A stretch of DNA of 20,980 nucleotides, from the NCBI GenBank assembly GCA_964477085.1, contig CAYZDF010000049.1, positions 1 to 20,980 of the forward strand, read 5' to 3'. The notes below the pieces were generated by a model. It was not told where the DNA came from, ran no database searches, and saw only the letters and a list, made by a program, of their open reading frames with translations. A program made the translations under genes and the position numbers. Positions 7,601 to 15,619 of the stretch are shown in pieces. Source of the DNA: Dichloromethanomonas sp964477085. GTDB taxonomy: Bacteria; Bacillota; Desulfitobacteriia; Desulfitobacteriales; Syntrophobotulaceae. The stretch's first letter is position 1, and each line of letters starts with the position of its first letter.

Positions 7601-10600
7601 GTGAATGAAGAGAACAATTACCTCCCGCCCGATAACATCCAGTTTGAACCGTATAAAGGGGTTGCTCATCGAACCTCTCCAACCAATATTGGACTTGCTC
7701 TGCTGTCTAATCTGGCGGCTGAGGATTTGGGCTATCTCTCGAAAAAGATGATGCTCAAGCGGGTGAGGAATACACTTAGTACCATCCGGAAGATGGGCAA
7801 ATGGAACGGCCACATCTACAATTGGTACAATACACATAATCTTGAACCGTTGTATCCGATCTATATTTCAACTGTTGACAACGGAAATTTTGCAACCTAC
7901 CTAATTGCACTGAAAAATGGCGTAGCAGAGTTTAGAAAGAGACCTTTGATCGAACCTTCTTTTTTAAATGGCCTCAATGATACGTATCAGTTGATTGAAG
8001 TTGATGAAAACAGTGATGGACAGGTTGAAATGGACGAATTTAGTAAGGAACTGGAAACGCTCATAGCTAAAGAGGGTAAATGGGAGCTTAAAGAAAGCTA
8101 TGATTTTGTTGCCAAATGGCATAATCGTTTAAGTGGCTTGGTCACGGATATCGAAGAGATCAAAGACAAGAATATCAAAGCAACGGATGCAGATTTTTGG
8201 ATGGCAGCTCTGTTTCGGATGTTAGAAGACTTCAAAATGGCTCTGGAGTTGTATTACCCCTATGTGCAAGCTGCCAGTGTACCTGAATCCCTGCAACATC
8301 TGCAAAAACTAAACGTTAGGTCACTTATACGAGAATATGTTCGGATCCTCAAAGATCATTCCAAGACGATCCCGTCACAATCAATACCCTATATCAGGAA
8401 AGCGTTGAAAAATGTTGTTCTGACCGTATTATGGTCAAGAATACTGGAAATAGAATTAAAGAATATTGCCTATGGAATGAATTTCAGACCGCTATTTGAC
8501 AAGGATAAACAGTTATTTTCCATTGGCTATAATCTAAGTGAACAGAGGTTAGACCAATCCTACTATGATTTGCTGGCTTCGGAAGCGAGGCAGACCAGTC
8601 TGTTTGCCATTGCTAAAGGTGACGTCTCCCAAGCACATTGGTTCAAATTATCCCGTCCCCTCACCAGGATCGGAGGTCAACGCTGTCTGGTTGCCTGGAG
8701 TGGAACCATGTTTGAGTTTTTAATGCCACTCATTCTTTTTAAAAACTTCCGTGGTACGTTAATGTATGAAACTTATAAGTCGGTCGTTAAGATCCAGAGA
8801 GCTTATGCCAAAAACGGCAAAGCACCTTGGGGTATCTCTGAATCCGGATACTTCTCTTTTGACATCCAAACCAATTATCAGTATAAAGCTTTTGGCGTAC
8901 CCGGTTTAGGCTTAAAAAGAGGTTTAGCCAGGGATATGGTCATCTCCCCATATTCGACCTTCATGGCTTTAGCCGTTGATTTTCAGAGCAGCATGGCTAA
9001 TCTCAAGCTGATGAAAGGGAAGGGCTTTAATGGGGTTTATGGTCTTTATGAGGCTATTGATTTTACCAAAGCACGTGTGCCTTATAACGAAGAGTTTAGT
9101 ATTGTTAAAAGCTATATGTCCCATCATCAAGGGATGAGTTTTATCTCGCTCAATAATATTTTGGGGAATAACCGGATGCAGGAAAGATTCCACAGGGAGC
9201 CTGTTATTAAGTCCATTGAACTTTTACTGCAGGAACAAGTACCTCTTAAGGAATATACATTTAACCCTAATATAGAAGAGTTGAGCGAGGAGAAGGTTCC
9301 TGCAATCTCTCGCAAATTGGCTGAGAAACCGGTTATTTACCTAACACCCGATACCAGAATGCCCCGGACCAGCTTCATCTCTAACCGAGAGTATGCTGTG
9401 ATGCTGACATTATCCGGTTCAGGCTATAGCCAATTCAATGATATTCATGTCAGCCGTTGGCGGGAAGATCCGACCCTGGATATGTATGGTACGTTCATCT
9501 ATGTGCAGAACCTTAACTCGGGTAATGTCTGGTCAACTACAGCCAAGCCACTGGACTATCCAGGTGAAGATTATAAGGTTACCTGTTTTCCCAATACCGT
9601 CAAGTATTCGCGGAAAGATGGAAATATCATCACCCAGATGGAAGTGTTTGTTACACCGGAAGATCCTGTTGAAGTAAGAAAGGTATCTCTTACGAATCAA
9701 AGTGATCATTCCAGAGACTTGCAGTTAACCAGTTATCTGGAAGTGGTTTTGGATTCGTTAAAAGCAGATATTGCCCATCCAACTTTCAGTAAGTTATTTA
9801 TCCAGATCCGCTATGAGAATGATACGCTTATCGCTTTTCGAAGACCGCGTCAACACGATAAAAAGAAACTCTTTGCGATGCACACCTGCTTTGTGGAGGG
9901 TGAAATGCTGGGAGAGGTTGAATACGAGAGTGATCGAACCAAGTTCATTGGCAGAGGAAGAACATTATCTGATCCTAAAGCCATGGATTTTAATCAACCA
10001 TTGTCTAACTCAGTGGGAGCCATCCTTGATCCGATCATGAGTCTACGGACTCGAATCAGAGTGAACCCTGGGAATACAGTCGTGGTCTATTTTTTGACCG
10101 GAGTAGGTGACAGTAAGAAGTCGGTACACCAACTATCGGAAAAATATCGAAGTCTGCATATGATCAATCAGGCCCGTGAACTCTCCTGGTCGCAAAACCT
10201 GATGGAATTAACAAATTTGGATCTTTCCTTCGAGGATGCTAATCGGATCTCGAGTCTGGCCAGTCAGGTCATATATCCCGGACCCGTCCGTCGCAGTATT
10301 AACATCAAAAATAACCAAAGAGGGCAGTCTTCCCTTTGGCCTTATGGGATTTCAGGGGATTTACCCATCGTCTTACTCAAGATTCAAGATAATAATCACC
10401 TCAAGCTTGTAGATCAATTGTTAAAGATTCATGAATATTGGAAAATAAAAGGGCTGTTCATTGATCTGGTCATCCTGAATGAAGATAAGACAGGGTATTT
10501 TCAAACCATTCAGGAAATGATTCATGAAAAGATCGGGATCAGCCATGTTCGCAAACTGGTCAATAAACCCGGAGGGGTTTTCCTCCTGAAAAGAGATCAG

Positions 10601-13192
10601 CTGCCGAATGATATGATTCTTCTTCTTCTTCATACCGTGGCTAGAATCATCTTCTCGGGTGAAAACGGATCACTGAATAACCAAATTTTAAAATATGTCC
10701 GCTTGGCAGAACAAATCGTCAGTTCAGAAGAGGCCAGAGATAAAAAGTCAACCGAGCGTGAAAGCCCTGAGTCCCAATCATTCAGTACCAGGGATTACAG
10801 GAAAAATCTCCTTTTTTATAATGGATATGGTGGATTTACCGAAGACGGTAAAGAGTATGTCATTATTCATGAAAATGAGCAAACAACCCCGTTGCCTTGG
10901 GTTAACGTTTTGGCCAATCCAAGATTCGGAACACTGGTGACCGAAGCAGGCTCCAGTTATTCCTGGTCGCAGAACAGCAGGGAACATAAGCTTACCCCCT
11001 GGTCAAATGATCCTCTTCTCGATATGAGTGGGGAAGCCCTGTATTTAAGAGATGAAAGGACAGGGAAGTTCTGGTCGCCCGCACCTCAACCTTTTCAGGA
11101 CAAAGGACGGTATATCACCCGGCATGGCCAAGGGTATTCGAGGTTTGAACATGAACGTAATGGACTTAAACAGGAAACAACCGTTTATGTTTCTCTGGAT
11201 AAAAACCTGAAGGTGGTTAAGCTCAAGCTCACCAACTTGACCAACTCACTAAAGACTCTTTCTGCATATTATTATGTAGAATGGGTTCTAGGGGTTAACA
11301 GACAAGAAAATGCCCCCTATCTTTTTACTGAAATACAAGATAATGTTATTCTTTGTAAGAATGTTTACCAGGAAGAATTCTTCGGCAGAGTTGCTTTCTT
11401 AAGTAGTATGGGTGGAAATAACAAATCGTTTACCACCGATCGTAAAGACTTTTTGGGTATCAATCGTAGTTTGCAGAATCCGATTGGATTGGAAAAGGAA
11501 AAGCTCTCCGAAAAGACGGGAAATGGTATTGATCCTTGTGCGGTTATCCAAACTGAGGTGGTCGTTAATCCAACTGAAGAGAAGACGCTTTACTTCCTGA
11601 TGGGAGACGAAGCCAGTAAAGAAGATGCTTTAGCCTTGCTTAAGTCGGTCCAAGATACCTCCATTCTCGAGGCATCCTACCAGAAAGTAGTCGAATATTG
11701 GGATAATCTTCTGTCCACGATCCAGATTAAGACACCTGAACCAACTCTTGATTTATTGTTTAACCGATGGTTAATCTATCAGACGTTAGTTTGTCGGATT
11801 TGGGCACGTTCAGCTTTCTACCAGTCAGGTGGAGCCTTCGGCTACAGGGATCAATTACAGGATGTCATGTCCTTGTCCATTCTAAAACCGGAGATCGCGA
11901 GAAATCAGATCATTCTTCACAGTTCCAGACAATTCCCGGAAGGGGATGTTCAGCACTGGTGGCACCAAGAAAAAGGCAAAGGGATCCGGACCAAGTTCTC
12001 GGATGATTTGCTCTGGTTACCTTATGTCACAGCTGACTACATCCAACATACCGGTGATACAAGTGTCCTTGATGAACAGACTCCATACCTTAACCAGGCT
12101 CGATTAGATGAAGAGGAAGATGAACGATATGCGATCCCGATGGTGACCGATCACTATGCTTCTGTCTATGAGCACTGTGTGAGAGCCATCGATAATAGTT
12201 TAAAATTCGGGGAACACGGCCTTCCGCTTATTGGTACCGGAGATTGGAATGATGGCTTCAGTGCGATCGGCAGAGAAGGGAAAGGGGAGAGTGTCTGGTT
12301 GGGATGGTTCCTCTTGTCGACATTAAAAAGCTTTATCCCTCTTTGCCAAGAGCGTCAAGATATAGAAAGGGTACAACGTTACCAGGAAGTGGTAGAAAGG
12401 CTTATCTATAACATAGAGAAGAATGCCTGGGATGGAGCCTGGTATCGTCGTGCTTACTACGATGATGGAACTCCTCTGGGCTCCGTCTCCAATCTGGAAT
12501 GTCAGATTGATGCGATTGCCCAATCCTGGGCGGTCATCTCCGAAAGTGCCAAGGAGAGCCGAGTGCGGGATGCCATGTTAGCCATGGAAAGGTATCTTTG
12601 GGATAAAGAAGAAGGGATTCTCAAGCTCTTTACACCTCCTTTTGATAAAACAGAGAACAATCCTGGGTATATCAGAGGGTATATCCCCGGGGTAAGAGAG
12701 AATGGTGGGCAGTATACTCATGGTGCAATCTGGGCTGTTCTGGCTTTGACCAAAATGGGTGAGGGAGATAAAGCCATGGAACTGTTCAATATGCTTAACC
12801 CTATCAACCACTCCAGAACCAATACTGAAGTAGCTAAGTATAAGGTTGAACCCTACGTCATGGCTGCAGATGTATATGCAGTACAGCCCAATGTTGGCCG
12901 AGGAGGTTGGACCTGGTATACCGGTGCAGCAGGATGGATGTATCAGGTCGCCATCGAAGGGATACTGGGAATTAAGATTAATAACGATAAACTGACATTA
13001 ACGCCGTGTGTACCAGATCATTGGCAGGAATACAGCATTACCTACCGTTATAAGTCAGCAAATTATTCTATTAGAGTCTACCTTAAGCATCAGGATAAGC
13101 AGAGCATTGAGGTTGATGGAAACAAACTAGACTCCTTCCCGGTTGTTTTAAAAGATGATGGACAAAGTCATACGATAGAGATTTTTTCATAG
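4631..13192 (+). CDS. cyclic beta-1,2-glucan synthase (NdvB/ChvB/Cgs type)
   Basis: At 2853 residues this is the usual full length for the family, which builds linear beta-1,2-glucan from UDP-glucose, closes it to a ring and trims chain length. Residues 1-395 are soluble. Two membrane helices lie at about 400-455. The GT84 glycosyltransferase domain (about 475-790) shows DAD at 614-616, SHDLIEG at 726-732 and the THRWIRGDW motif with R762-W763, all GT2-like catalytic signatures. More membrane helices fall between about 799 and 962. Residues about 965-1530 match the middle glycoamylase-like domain, the cyclization domain (GH189) characterised in Thermoanaerobacter italicus; acidic candidates include E1362, E1404 and E1474. 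Two related beta-sandwich modules start near 1570 and 2065, and a GH94 phosphorylase-like domain fills about 2376-2853 with GDWNDG at 2537-2542. An EF-hand-like loop lies at 1125-1136. The ATG has a weak GGGG site seven bases upstream. Export of the product across the membrane is inferred. Confidence 0.93.
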   Translation: MKSTSYTFPKISLDQTDRRDDIMVYAVDLAQFHNWLGFNNTGKSLLPIIRQQSSFIKDAYARINAYYYKTDDIIPSAEWYLDNYYLIDDLITGLLKDISQEFETKLSYLAGGDLAGYTRVYLLVSEFVKNNENELDFAVLRQFVARYQTESPLSSAEIWAIPIMLKLIMLERIFYQVERILYIQKEREFAEKWINSVLGQRNKEVDLSQDELDLSRTFSAVYIERVARRLKEHGTEAKVLLNWLDNVASKQNLTVEKVIASEHHYLTSHGVLMGNIITAIKAINSQNWSEFFEGVSLVQQILLNDPAGAFSRMDFDSRDKYRHEIEFLAGRFNVSEIAVAHTLEKLAQQSQESPRNHVGFYLLGQGRLQLEKELTNNWGKVRQSYQDLRSFHKKYPTLSYLGSIMLSTIIAAFLFIWMVQTKSGNAFFGANLLAVIASLMLINGMAVYTVNRAFCQIIPASFLPKLDFSEGIPDGNKTIVIVPAIFNSSEKLIQQLKQLEIHYLNNTEKNIYFALLGDFTDSDSETLPDDQKIVEAGIKEIQRLNKKYGEDKFFYFHRYRQWNECERCWMGWERKRGKLIEFNRLLLNDGETSYFVKAGKIELLEDVKYIITLDADTILPRNSARKLIGTIAHPMQEAKIDTDIKKVLSGYGLIQPRIGLTAESAFSTPFSTMSTGTAGIDPYTCAISDIYQDLFGEGIFTGKGIYDLKAFHTITKDTFPENCILSHDLIEGLHARTGLATDIELFDGYPTKYLAYTKRTHRWIRGDWQIARYIFSKELSLISRWKIVDNLRRSLEAPLQFLLLLLAFTSLHRIFGLILGLFVLSLMLPMLISIGGKILDRSLTVRIAKYELRLGLSQVLFAIAVLPYQTFIQIDAIIRSLGRQLITKRSLLEWEPAADSERCLELTSNAFYRRMYPGLALSLLFVLGFSYVNVFTGIVLTLLILSWLCSPFIAYLLSLPYPENIKDMTDEDRAQLRKWARQVWAYFDLFVNEENNYLPPDNIQFEPYKGVAHRTSPTNIGLALLSNLAAEDLGYLSKKMMLKRVRNTLSTIRKMGKWNGHIYNWYNTHNLEPLYPIYISTVDNGNFATYLIALKNGVAEFRKRPLIEPSFLNGLNDTYQLIEVDENSDGQVEMDEFSKELETLIAKEGKWELKESYDFVAKWHNRLSGLVTDIEEIKDKNIKATDADFWMAALFRMLEDFKMALELYYPYVQAASVPESLQHLQKLNVRSLIREYVRILKDHSKTIPSQSIPYIRKALKNVVLTVLWSRILEIELKNIAYGMNFRPLFDKDKQLFSIGYNLSEQRLDQSYYDLLASEARQTSLFAIAKGDVSQAHWFKLSRPLTRIGGQRCLVAWSGTMFEFLMPLILFKNFRGTLMYETYKSVVKIQRAYAKNGKAPWGISESGYFSFDIQTNYQYKAFGVPGLGLKRGLARDMVISPYSTFMALAVDFQSSMANLKLMKGKGFNGVYGLYEAIDFTKARVPYNEEFSIVKSYMSHHQGMSFISLNNILGNNRMQERFHREPVIKSIELLLQEQVPLKEYTFNPNIEELSEEKVPAISRKLAEKPVIYLTPDTRMPRTSFISNREYAVMLTLSGSGYSQFNDIHVSRWREDPTLDMYGTFIYVQNLNSGNVWSTTAKPLDYPGEDYKVTCFPNTVKYSRKDGNIITQMEVFVTPEDPVEVRKVSLTNQSDHSRDLQLTSYLEVVLDSLKADIAHPTFSKLFIQIRYENDTLIAFRRPRQHDKKKLFAMHTCFVEGEMLGEVEYESDRTKFIGRGRTLSDPKAMDFNQPLSNSVGAILDPIMSLRTRIRVNPGNTVVVYFLTGVGDSKKSVHQLSEKYRSLHMINQARELSWSQNLMELTNLDLSFEDANRISSLASQVIYPGPVRRSINIKNNQRGQSSLWPYGISGDLPIVLLKIQDNNHLKLVDQLLKIHEYWKIKGLFIDLVILNEDKTGYFQTIQEMIHEKIGISHVRKLVNKPGGVFLLKRDQLPNDMILLLLHTVARIIFSGENGSLNNQILKYVRLAEQIVSSEEARDKKSTERESPESQSFSTRDYRKNLLFYNGYGGFTEDGKEYVIIHENEQTTPLPWVNVLANPRFGTLVTEAGSSYSWSQNSREHKLTPWSNDPLLDMSGEALYLRDERTGKFWSPAPQPFQDKGRYITRHGQGYSRFEHERNGLKQETTVYVSLDKNLKVVKLKLTNLTNSLKTLSAYYYVEWVLGVNRQENAPYLFTEIQDNVILCKNVYQEEFFGRVAFLSSMGGNNKSFTTDRKDFLGINRSLQNPIGLEKEKLSEKTGNGIDPCAVIQTEVVVNPTEEKTLYFLMGDEASKEDALALLKSVQDTSILEASYQKVVEYWDNLLSTIQIKTPEPTLDLLFNRWLIYQTLVCRIWARSAFYQSGGAFGYRDQLQDVMSLSILKPEIARNQIILHSSRQFPEGDVQHWWHQEKGKGIRTKFSDDLLWLPYVTADYIQHTGDTSVLDEQTPYLNQARLDEEEDERYAIPMVTDHYASVYEHCVRAIDNSLKFGEHGLPLIGTGDWNDGFSAIGREGKGESVWLGWFLLSTLKSFIPLCQERQDIERVQRYQEVVERLIYNIEKNAWDGAWYRRAYYDDGTPLGSVSNLECQIDAIAQSWAVISESAKESRVRDAMLAMERYLWDKEEGILKLFTPPFDKTENNPGYIRGYIPGVRENGGQYTHGAIWAVLALTKMGEGDKAMELFNMLNPINHSRTNTEVAKYKVEPYVMAADVYAVQPNVGRGGWTWYTGAAGWMYQVAIEGILGIKINNDKLTLTPCVPDHWQEYSITYRYKSANYSIRVYLKHQDKQSIEVDGNKLDSFPVVLKDDGQSHTIEIFS
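8003..8038 (+). other. EF-hand-like Ca2+ loop coded inside the glucan synthase
   Basis: Codons 1125-1136 read DENSDGQVEMDE. Positions 1, 3 and 5 are Asp, Asn and Asp, position 6 is Gly, position 8 is Val and position 12 is Glu, as in a canonical twelve-residue EF-hand loop. A hydrophobic helix-like stretch (NDTYQLIE) precedes it and FSKELETLI follows, so helix-loop-helix geometry is plausible. Only one loop is visible. Calcium binding is inferred, not shown. Confidence 0.55.
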
Positions 13193-13267
13193 TGGTTTAG
13201 TAAGAAGGAATTTGGAACACGAATATGGAATACAATTAAAGTTAAATAATGGGATAGGGGGATGTTC

Positions 13268-14071
13268 ATGGGAAGATCTCACGAAATTGAATACAAACTG
13301 CATGGGGATGATATGCAGTTTGTGGAAATCGAATTTGATCCGGGTGAAAGTGTCATTGCTGAGGCTGGTGCTCTGATGTATATGGAGCCTGGGATTCAAA
13401 TGGAAACCATTTTTGGGGATGGATCGAACAGAGATGAAGGCGGACTCGTCGGTAAATTGTTCGGAGCGGGTAAGAGATTGGTTACAGGAGAAAGCCTCTT
13501 CATGACCTTATTTACCAATATGGGACCCAATAAGACACATGCTTGTTATGCCGCTCCATACCCGGGCAAAATTATTCCTGTAAATCTCAGTGAATACAAT
13601 GGCAAGATAATCTGCCAGAAAGATGCTTTTCTTTGTGCAGCTAAGGGCGTATCTGTCGGTATTGAGTTCACCAGAAAACTAGGGACAGGCTTTTTCGGTG
13701 GTGAAGGTTTTATCATGCAAAAGCTGGAAGGGGACGGTCTGGCATTCTTGCATGCAGGTGGAACGATCATTGAAAAGACACTTAATCCTGGGGAGACTTT
13801 AAGAGTTGATACAGGCTGTTTAGTGGGAATGACCGGCAATATCTCCTATGACATTCAATTTGTAGGTGGCATCAAAACCGCTTTCTTCGGTGGCGAGGGT
13901 CTCTTCTTCGCAACAGTAACCGGTCCTGGTAAAGTCTGGCTGCAGTCGCTTCCCTTCAGCAGACTGGCAGATCGCATTTTCGCCTCAGCCCCCAGAGCTG
14001 GCGGTGCTCATAAAGGAGAAGGAAGTCTGTTGGGGATGTTAGGAAATGTCTTAGATGGAGATAACCGTTAA
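13268..14071 (+). CDS. AIM24/TIGR00266 family protein
   Basis: A 267-residue protein of the widespread TIGR00266 (DUF124/AIM24) family. Family features are the early GE.V.AEAGALMYME segment, GESLF near residue 75, and two copies of FFGGEG that mark two homologous beta-rich halves. The second copy leads into TGPGKVWLQSLP near the end. The molecular role of the bacterial family is not settled; the name comes from a mitochondrial inner-membrane organising protein. No signal peptide or membrane segment is visible. I chose ATG 13268 over ATG 13262 because AGGGGG at 13256-13261 is six bases from the former and touches the latter. It begins 75 bases after the glucan synthase stop with no terminator between, so co-transcription is plausible. 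Confidence 0.85.
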   Translation: MGRSHEIEYKLHGDDMQFVEIEFDPGESVIAEAGALMYMEPGIQMETIFGDGSNRDEGGLVGKLFGAGKRLVTGESLFMTLFTNMGPNKTHACYAAPYPGKIIPVNLSEYNGKIICQKDAFLCAAKGVSVGIEFTRKLGTGFFGGEGFIMQKLEGDGLAFLHAGGTIIEKTLNPGETLRVDTGCLVGMTGNISYDIQFVGGIKTAFFGGEGLFFATVTGPGKVWLQSLPFSRLADRIFASAPRAGGAHKGEGSLLGMLGNVLDGDNR

Positions 14072-14158
14072 ATAAAAACTGGCAATTCAACTCACTCACA
14101 TTAAAATTAACGATTCAAACATTATTTAAAATATAATAATAGCATAACAATCTAAAGC

Positions 14159-14191
14159 AAAAAGCTGTTATCCAGATGATAACAGCTTTTT
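14159..14191 (+). terminator. rho-independent terminator after the AIM24-type gene
   Basis: AAAGCTGTTATC (14161-14172) pairs with GATAACAGCTTT (14178-14189) around the five-base loop CAGAT, and the hairpin ends in a run of T residues. It lies about 90 bases beyond the stop codon, after an A/T-rich stretch with no gene. Confidence 0.88.
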
Positions 14192-14203
14192 CTATAGCAT
14201 AAG

Positions 14204-14224
14204 ATTCTTTATTACGTAAAGAAT
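14204..14224. repeat. perfect inverted repeat upstream of the DUF1540 gene
   Basis: ATTCTTTA (14204-14211) and TAAAGAAT (14217-14224) are perfect eight-base arms separated by TTACG. The repeat is 43 bases before the DUF1540 start. It could be an operator or a weak second terminator of the preceding unit, since AATTTT follows. No clear promoter hexamers were seen nearby. Confidence 0.5.
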
Positions 14225-14267
14225 AATTTTAGGTAGAGTTCAAAAATAAGGAAAGCAGGGATCAAAA

Positions 14268-14669
14268 ATGGATGTTGAATTACGCTGTGAAGCCAAAAAA
14301 TGTGTTTACAACTTAAATGAATTATGTACCGCTCCCGAAATTATGGTTCGGGGTGAAGATACCATGGGCGGAAGATTTACGTATTGCTCAACTTTTGCTA
14401 TAGATGATAATGGAAAAGCTTCTTTAAAACACCTCAATAATAACAATAACTATAACTTCTTTATTACCAGTCCGGAAGTCGAATGTTTGGCAGTCAATTG
14501 TGAATATAATCAACGAGAGATGTGCTATGCACCTCACGTTAAAATTGTTAGCTCGATTGCCACTGCACCCATTCAAACTGAATGCCGGACGTTTATCCCA
14601 AGGGAAGGGTTATATTCCAACCCGGAGAATGTTGATATCATTAACCATGATTCAGAAGATAGAGGTTAA
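14268..14669 (+). CDS. tandem DUF1540 small cysteine-rich protein
   Basis: A 133-residue protein built of two copies of the DUF1540 cysteine motif. Cysteines fall at 7, 12, 20 and 40 in the first copy and at 73, 78, 86 and 106 in the second, so both have the spacing C-x4-C-x7-C-x19-C. Both copies also share YN before the third Cys, AP after it and TF shortly after the fourth. An asparagine-rich linker (NNNNNYN, about 57-63) joins them. Four regularly spaced cysteines suggest metal binding, but the function of the family is not established. There is no signal peptide or membrane segment. AGGG at 14257-14260 lies seven bases before the ATG. It stands alone between two terminators, so it appears to be monocistronic. 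Confidence 0.82.
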   Translation: MDVELRCEAKKCVYNLNELCTAPEIMVRGEDTMGGRFTYCSTFAIDDNGKASLKHLNNNNNYNFFITSPEVECLAVNCEYNQREMCYAPHVKIVSSIATAPIQTECRTFIPREGLYSNPENVDIINHDSEDRG

Positions 14670-14698
14670 CTGTAAAAATGCATCTTAAATTAAATAAG

Positions 14699-14730
14699 AA
14701 AGAGTTCGGCAAAGGCCGAACTCTTTTATT
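14699..14730 (+). terminator. rho-independent terminator between convergent genes
   Basis: The twelve-base arms AAAGAGTTCGGC (14699-14710) and GCCGAACTCTTT (14715-14726) form a perfect hairpin with a four-base loop AAAG, then TTATTTT. Read on the minus strand, the tail is T-rich but interrupted, so it may also end transcripts of the SPFH gene that converges on it. Confidence 0.92.
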
Positions 14731-14773
14731 TTGTCGCGTTAATGATAAAAGTAATAATTATATAATTAAGATC

Positions 14774-15619
14774 TTATTCTTTTTTCTGAAGTTCATCAAT
14801 GTTAATAAAAGGAACGACGCCACTACCATTGACAGTAGGCAGCTTTCCATCCCATTTTTTGATGGCTTCTATCTGAGCCTCAATTTTACGAAGCTCAACT
14901 AGTTCTGGCGTCAGATAATCTTTCTGAAGTTTAAGAGATTCGGCTTCAGCCTTAGCTGATTCAATCTTTTGTTTCGCTTCGATCTCAATCCTTTGCAGGT
15001 CAAGATTGGCTTTGAGAGCTTGTTGTTCAGCAATCTGTTTCTGTTCGATCGCTTGGTTGAATTCAGGGCTGAACTTAAATTCGGTAATGTTAATTTCATC
15101 TAATATCATATAATACGTTGACAGCTTTTTACTGAGCGTTTCTTTAACTTTATAACTCACCTCTGACCTTTTGGAAATAAGCTCTTCAGCGGTGTACTGG
15201 GCTGTTACTGCTTTTAATGATTCTCCGACAGCAGGATCAACAACTCTTTCTTTATAGGCTAAACCAACATCTTGGTACAACTTATTCACGTTATTCGGAT
15301 CAAGTCGATAATTGACGGCGATGATAGTGTTGACTACCTGTAAGTCTTTGGAAGAGGTTATCTCTTCAGACTGGGCTTTTTGGATGCGAACTTCAATAGG
15401 AAGAATCTCCTGAACAAAAGGTACCTTGAGATGGAATCCCTCATTTAGAACGGTAGGTTTAACGGCACCTAGTTGAACAACCACACCTCGATGTCCAGGT
15501 TCTACGATGACATAAGCCTTAAATGCAACAACCGCAGCAATAAGTCCAATGATCAGAATTAATGGCAGAATCTTTAGTAACGTTTTGCCAGTTTTAGCTG
15601 GAACAGTATTACTATCCAT
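14774..15619 (-). CDS. SPFH/band-7 (prohibitin-like) membrane protein
   Basis: The 281-residue protein has one N-terminal membrane helix (about 14-33) followed directly by an SPFH/band-7 domain. It begins with YVIVEPGHRGVVVQLG (36-51), contains GFHLKVPF, and continues through the typical RSEVSYKVKETL segment. An alanine/glutamate/lysine-rich coiled coil lies at about 195-255. This order matches prohibitin, HflC and stomatin relatives, which form large ring or cage scaffolds on the membrane and often modulate proteases or local lipid order. The prohibitin group fits best by length and sequence style. Partners cannot be inferred: no FtsH or NfeD gene is adjacent. AGAGGAG sits a few bases before the ATG. 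It is convergent with the DUF1540 gene, and no clear promoter was identified upstream. Confidence 0.88.
   Translation of the reverse strand: MDSNTVPAKTGKTLLKILPLILIIGLIAAVVAFKAYVIVEPGHRGVVVQLGAVKPTVLNEGFHLKVPFVQEILPIEVRIQKAQSEEITSSKDLQVVNTIIAVNYRLDPNNVNKLYQDVGLAYKERVVDPAVGESLKAVTAQYTAEELISKRSEVSYKVKETLSKKLSTYYMILDEINITEFKFSPEFNQAIEQKQIAEQQALKANLDLQRIEIEAKQKIESAKAEAESLKLQKDYLTPELVELRKIEAQIEAIKKWDGKLPTVNGSGVVPFINIDELQKKE

Noticed and set aside
7463..7837. A 124-codon minus-strand frame inside the glucan synthase gene
   Set aside because: It is antisense to conserved coding sequence with no recognisable motif or start signal; the same holds for the other frames within that gene.
14131..14191. 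TATAAT-like box at about 14131 followed by a hairpin, as an attenuated leader of the DUF1540 gene
   Set aside because: No -35 lies at acceptable spacing and the hairpin with T-run fits better as the terminator of the preceding gene.
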